Positions 59,007-64,000 of a stretch of 64,000 nt of DNA are shown here, piece after piece. Location of the stretch: NCBI RefSeq assembly GCF_947242115.1, contig NC_074718.1, forward strand, positions 45,734,699 through 45,798,698. The letters are read 5' to 3'. Below the pieces are notes generated by a model. That model worked only from the letters and a program-made list of their open reading frames with translations, was not told where the DNA came from and did no database searches. The stretch is from Biomphalaria glabrata. Taxonomy: Eukaryota; Mollusca; Gastropoda; Planorbidae. The position numbers and the translations under genes were made by a program. Each line of letters opens with the position of its first letter. The stretch's first letter is position 1.

Positions 59007-59447
59007 CCTTCCAGCCTTGCCACCAATTGGAGTTCATCTCAGGTGCAAAAATACACATTTTGACCTTCAGTGTTACAAATTTAGACTTTTTTAGGTAGGC
59101 AGGTCTGCAATGTGGCAATACTGTTTTAAATTTAGAAAAATCAATTATTCAATTACCATATCACATTTTAGGAACAATTAGTTCCATTAATTTCACATGA
59201 TTTGAGAGATTGATCACCTGCAAAGTCTTCTACCTTTTGAACCTTTTCTCAGCTGTGGTCCATGATTTTTCACATTTTCCATAAAGGTATGACACCATAC
59301 AGACATACTCATACTATCTCAAGACAACCTTCTTTTCATTTTCCTCATTTAAGCCTTCATGTTATATCTGTCCTTGGGAAACAATTTAAGAGTCTAGTAA
59401 CAGTCTAGTTTTTTTAATAATGCCAACATACTTTGATATCTTTACAG
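59007..59447. promoter_or_regulatory. Sequence upstream of GRHPR, possible 5'-UTR intron end
   Basis: TTGATATCTTTACAG ends at 59447, a good splice acceptor 40 bases before the first ATG. The frame is open from there to the ATG, with an in-frame TGA just upstream of the acceptor (59434-59436). A further exon may lie upstream; it was not found. Confidence 0.4.
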
Positions 59448-59487
59448 ATGTTCTCTAGATCCATTTTTACACAATCATAAAATTATT

Positions 59488-62400
59488 ATGATTTCTGGTC
59501 TACTTGCTGAGATTGGACAATCTAGTCAACTTGCATGTTATTCAACATTTAGAAAAGCATATCTAGGTCAAAGAGCTTCTAGATGTTATAGGACATATTT
59601 TAGTCATTTGCGTTTGAAAAGTACAATGAATCTTGTTCCCAATGCTTCGCCTAAACCTAAAGTATTTGTTAGCCGTAGAATTCCAGAAAAAGGATTTGCT
59701 TTATTAGCATCAGAATGTGACGTGTTGAGCTGGAATCATGAAGATCCACCACCACGTAAAGATTACCTCACTGCTGTTAGAGGCATTCAAGGTCTCTTTT
59801 GTTTATTAACAGATACAATTGATGCTGAACTATTAAATGAAGCAGGTTTGTTATTTTGTGTTACCAGCACATACTATAAACATTTCATTTAGCTAATTAG
59901 AATCTGTTGCTAAAGGTCTAAGGTCTGAACTAGAATCATGACTGAGTGTTAATTTGACTAAGAATTCTGTTGAAATCAAAGGCAACTTATAAATGTCCGG
60001 CTCACATCTCACCATCATAACCATAGTTCTCAGACATATATACGTTATATATATGTTTTAAATTTTCATACATACAGTGTAACAAGACTAAACTCATTTT
60101 ATGTTTTGTAAAATATTGTAGTAAAATCAGACTCTGGCTGGTCTGTAGTTATTAACTTTCCATAGGCCTGACATTAACATGTCATCCTGTATGATGATCT
60201 AAATGGAAATGAAGCTTATTGTGAAATAGACGATCATTTCTATTTTGACACTATTTCCCAATTATCCTTTTTGTTTTTTAAAGTTAAGAACTGTAATAAA
60301 TAATCCTCCCCATGGCTATTTTAATGAGTGAAGAATTATGTACAGAATCATATACCTGATTGGGCACAGAGAAATGCTTAACAGTCTTAAAACTCCTAAA
60401 TGGTATAATATATAAATATACTTCATTCTCCAATACAACATCTGCAGGTTTATCATGAAACTACTGTAGATAGAGTGTGTACATAGTCAGCCCTACTATA
60501 TGTAAGGGGTAAAAAAAAAGTAGTATTTATTATATAATCTTATCTGAAGTACTGTTTTCCTTACTTCTCTGAGGACTGGCAATGTGTCATAACCTTAGTA
60601 GGCAACCAAAGTATGTTATCATGAGAATCTAGTATTTGAAAATATGGCAAAACAATTGATGCTATAAATGCACCAATGTCTACTGACACACAATGTGATG
60701 CTCCATCTGTGCAAGACAAAAAAGTTAAATTAAAATTAGCACCAGATCAATGTTGAAGATTCAAGTAAACTAAAGAAAGCTTTTTTTTGAGAATTATGAT
60801 CTGGCCAAAAATATGCTAATTTTTGTTGTTTTTGTTTTAAAATAGCTAAAAATAATTTTGATAAGCCTATTCTAAATATAAAAAAAAAAAAACTGACCTA
60901 ATGATTTTAAGATGACTCAATTACAATGAGAATGAAATTCTGGAAGTCATCTCTATAAATAAGTATGTGGGAATATTTATTCTGCATATCATAGGGTTAG
61001 TTTCTAAACAGGTTGCAGTGCCTAAAAGAAAATTTTGATAATAGTTAGTGTTACAAAGAAAAACAATACAAAGGGTGGGGTAGGTGCTTAAATTACTTAA
61101 GTCATATCAAGTGTTTTTTTACCTTGGTATTGGTAAACTTATGGACAATTAAAATTATAGTAATCTAGACCCATCTGTACATGAGTGAAATAAGTTACAG
61201 CCCATTAGAAAAAATCCATAATTTGGACATGTAGTTAATGTATTTATCATTATTAGAGCATTGTGTGGCCACAGTGTGAAAAAAAAAAAGAAAACTACCT
61301 TGGTAGAAGAAAAGCACCAGAAAAATCAAGGCAATTGATACAAGCACCAGCTGGAAAAGCTTGTCTAAACATCCTGGCTCATACAGGTCTCACTGCACAT
61401 CAGGAGGCACAAAACTTCAGTGCAGAGCCCTCATCCCCCCTGGATGACAAAAATGGTCATCATAGTATGGTGGACAAACTATACATATTATTATTAGATG
61501 ACTATTTATTATAACAAGACTATTTTTTAAATTTAAAACTAAAAATATATTTTTTTAAATGTGTGTTTTTTTTTCAGTACAGCTTTATTATTAGTAGTTT
61601 GTGTATGCTGCTAAGTGTTATTCAAATATGTTAAGGTGATTCATATAGATTTTGCTTCACAAATGTTTTAAGTTGTCTTTCATGTAGGAAATCTATAATG
61701 CAATTAACATGGACTGACTAGTTTTTATTTGTCTCTGATATCCATAGGTCCAAGTTTGCGTGTTGTATCTACTATGTCTGTTGGCTATGACCATATTGAT
61801 GTTCAAGAATGTCATAAAAGAAACATTCAAATTGGCTACACACCTGGAATATTGACAAGTGCTACTGCTGAACTGACTGTAACTTTGTTGCTTGCTACAT
61901 CACGAAGAATTAAAGAAGGTACTTGTGGTGATTATGTTTTGTATATAATATTGTAAACGGTACATCAAAGAACCTTGGTTGTAAGACTGAAAGAATTCTA
62001 TGTTTATTTATTAATTTTACTATTATTTCAATGGTTCATTGGTTGGGACAGAGTGACAGCGCTTGAAGCTTTGTTATTGTTGACAGGGGACCGGAGTTTT
62101 GTGATAGCATAGTAGGAGCCATTATAAGGCAGTTCTGATAGTTAATGTATATTTAGGAAATCAGCTTTTGTTGGCGTTGTCTACTGTTATAATTTATTCC
62201 TATTGCTTTATTAAATATTTCTTATTTCTAATGCATCCCTGGTGTTTCTTGAAGTATTGCATACGTAATGTATCCATGTCAAAGTCATAGGCTAGGAGTT
62301 CACAACAATCACAACAGTACTGTTAGAATTATTACAATTTTTACTATAGCCACTGTATACTTATCTTATTAAAAGTGCAAAATACCACAAACTGACTGAC

Positions 62401-63945
62401 TTATGTATCTAGAGATCTCATCAACTGTCATACGGATTTGCAGACACGTTCCTTTTATCTCTTAGGTGTTTGCTAAGACATAGTTTTGAGGTGTTTGCTA
62501 AGACATAGTTTTGACAGATTCACAGCCAGAATGCAGCAATTAATTTGTGAAAAACTGCAAGCTTTCTATTAAACCTTTGTATTTTATTTTGGTATTTCCC
62601 CAAATGGCCGCATTCTATATATAACACATAAATAGAAAAAGCAAAAACAATAAGGCTTTTTTTTAAAGCATATTTTCTTTCTTTTTCCCCAAGTAAACTT
62701 ATTTTTAATTTGCCTTTTTGTATTTTCATTTCTGCTTCCTTTTAGTAAAGAACAAAACTTTGCCTAATAGCATCAAAAAGATGGATCTAAGAGTCTCTTT
62801 CTTTCTCAAAGGAATGATAATGATTTAAACTGTATTTGTGTGTATATAAGAAAAATAATGATTTTGCGTGTTTGTGTGTGTAGACCACTGTCTTTTCCTC
62901 TTAGACATAGATCTAGAATTTAGAAGTCACTGAATTGTCAGAATGAATATATGGTAATGGATTATTATTAGACCTGTTGGATTACCAAATGTGTTTTTCA
63001 TGGATGGAAGTTGATGTTTTTTAATTTATTCACGTGTTCTATAATTCACAGACTATGATGAATGTAGTGTGGAAGCCCAGGTGTAGGCATTCAAAAGGGG
63101 TCAAATAAATGATAAATAAATGATTACAATTAATAAAAACTAATTGATATTTGCAAAAATAAATCTATGGGGAATAGGAAGGGGGCATTTGAATGGGGTC
63201 TTAGGTGAATGCATTTTTTCCTCTAGGTCTGAAATTGATGGTTTAAAAAAAATTTTGAATTTTTTTGTCTTACTGTTTAATGAGACTTTTACTATTACTT
63301 ACAAGTCACTTTGTGTGACTAATCTATTAAATATTTTTTTCACCAGGTGTAAAAGCTGTTGAAAATGGAGAATGGGGTACCTGGAAACCTATGTGGCTCT
63401 GTGGTCAAGGTCTGGAAGGTGCCACAGTTGGGATTGTTGGATTAGGCAGAATAGGTCTGGCTGTTGCTAAGCGTCTAAAGCCATTTGATATCGCTCAGAT
63501 CTTGTACTGTGGCAGATCAGAAAAGCCATCCCAAGCATTAGAAGTTGGTGCAGTATTTACCAGCTTTGAAGACTTGTTGACTAGATCAGACTTTGTTATA
63601 GCCTGCTGTGCACTGACACCAGAGACTCATCATCTGTTTAATGCTACAGCTTTTAAGCAAATGAAACAGACTGCCATTTTTATCAATAGCAGTAGAGGGG
63701 GCATTGTAAATCAGGATGATTTGTATGAAGCACTCAAGTCTGGGAAAATAAGAGCCGCAGGGCTAGATGTGACCACACCAGAACCTTTACCCACAGACAG
63801 TCCATTACTAAAACTTGACAATTGCCTTGTGCTTCCACACATTGGCAGTGCTACTCAAAGCACTAGAGAGGCCATGGCAGTTTTAGCTGCCAGAAATCTC
63901 CTGGCCGGACTTCAAGGAAAACCCATGCCTTGCCAGATAAAATAA
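59488..63945 (+). CDS. GRHPR: Glyoxylate reductase/hydroxypyruvate reductase
   Basis: NAD(P)H-dependent reduction of glyoxylate to glycolate and hydroxypyruvate to D-glycerate, a D-2-hydroxyacid dehydrogenase. Three coding exons: 59488-59845, 61748-61918, 63347-63945; GT-AG with phase kept at both junctions. Total 1128 bp, 375 aa plus TAA. From Met47 onward (329 aa) it matches human GRHPR (328 aa) in length and order: [34 protein letters not shown], and a Rossmann GLGRIG at 208-213. [11 protein letters not shown] is the family's substrate-site loop. Catalytic residues are Arg293 (SSRGGIVN), Glu322 (TPEPLP) and His341 (LPHIGSAT). Residues 1-46 are an extension rich in Arg, Ser and Tyr with only one acidic residue, a plausible mitochondrial presequence. 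The alternative start at 59626 would give the short cytosolic form. Introns hold no recognised element. Confidence 0.96.
59846..61747. other. GRHPR intron 1, no element recognised
   Basis: AT-rich. An 83-codon frame at 61263-61514 lacks splice borders in a matching phase and has no recognised protein, so it is not taken as an exon. Confidence 0.5.
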
Positions 63946-63969
63946 CTGAACTAGATGTAGACTCTATCA

Positions 63970-63975
63970 AATAAA
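63970..63975 (+). other. GRHPR polyadenylation signal
   Basis: AATAAA 25 bases past the stop codon, the only signal before the window ends. Confidence 0.6.
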
Positions 63976-64000
63976 TTAGTAAAAAAATGGAACCATGTTT

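Noticed and set aside
61263-61514. 83-codon frame in GRHPR intron 1
   Set aside because: No in-phase splice borders. GRHPR exons 1 and 2 join directly in phase and match human GRHPR without it.
22127-63945. Functional clustering of PPAT, AMDHD2 and GRHPR as a metabolic system
   Set aside because: The orientations differ, spacers are long and repeat-filled, and no shared regulatory motif is visible. Adjacency alone is not evidence of joint function.

Overview
This is a stretch of animal nuclear DNA. It is AT-rich and intron-bearing, with GT-AG introns, long repeat-filled spacers and many short LINE, SINE and minisatellite copies. Protein matches from memory, the LINE mix and the TAGATCTAGA-rich spacers suggest a gastropod mollusc, perhaps a freshwater pulmonate. 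That assignment is inference; 'animal' is secure.

Three host metabolic genes can be assembled exon by exon. PPAT (amidophosphoribosyltransferase, first step of purine synthesis) is on the + strand at 22127-31327: 10 coding exons, 502 aa. AMDHD2 (N-acetylglucosamine-6-phosphate deacetylase) is on the - strand at 49921-34312: 9 coding exons, 411 aa. GRHPR (glyoxylate/hydroxypyruvate reductase) is on the + strand at 59488-63945: 3 coding exons, 375 aa. PPAT and AMDHD2 converge, with about 3 kb between their stop codons. AMDHD2 and GRHPR diverge, with about 9.5 kb between their start codons. All three keep their catalytic residues and an open frame across every predicted junction. PPAT and AMDHD2 each have a splice-acceptor-like site just upstream of the ATG, suggesting an untranslated first exon. 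GRHPR has one too, and a basic 46-residue N-terminal extension that looks like a mitochondrial presequence.

Layout. 1-19.3 kb is intergenic and dense in repeats: truncated copies of one young LINE family (called LINE-A here), two tRNA-derived SINE families (S1 and S2), two hAT-type MITEs, two candidate solo LTRs and three minisatellites. 19.3-22 kb is TAGATC-rich AT sequence carrying an RTE-like LINE with a 384-codon frame and an I-type LINE tail. 22-31.4 kb is PPAT. 31.4-34.3 kb is the convergent spacer. 34.3-50 kb is AMDHD2, whose introns hold a 2.15-kb LINE (LINE-C), an RNase H-bearing LINE fragment, SINEs and minisatellites. 50-59.4 kb is intergenic with old LINE pieces and AT-rich sequence. 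59.4-64 kb is GRHPR.

The most interesting structure is in AMDHD2. A roughly 400-bp minisatellite abuts exon 6 and has multiplied the exon's own 3' splice site, giving about a dozen CTTTACAG copies in a frame that stays open into the exon. Next come a 30-bp minisatellite that grew out of a LINE-A 3' tail, a near-identical 3' stem-loop shared by SINE S1 and LINE-A, and a 530-bp duplicated block built from tail-to-tail LINE-A copies. No CRISPR array, operon, true tRNA or rRNA gene, or new protein system is visible.
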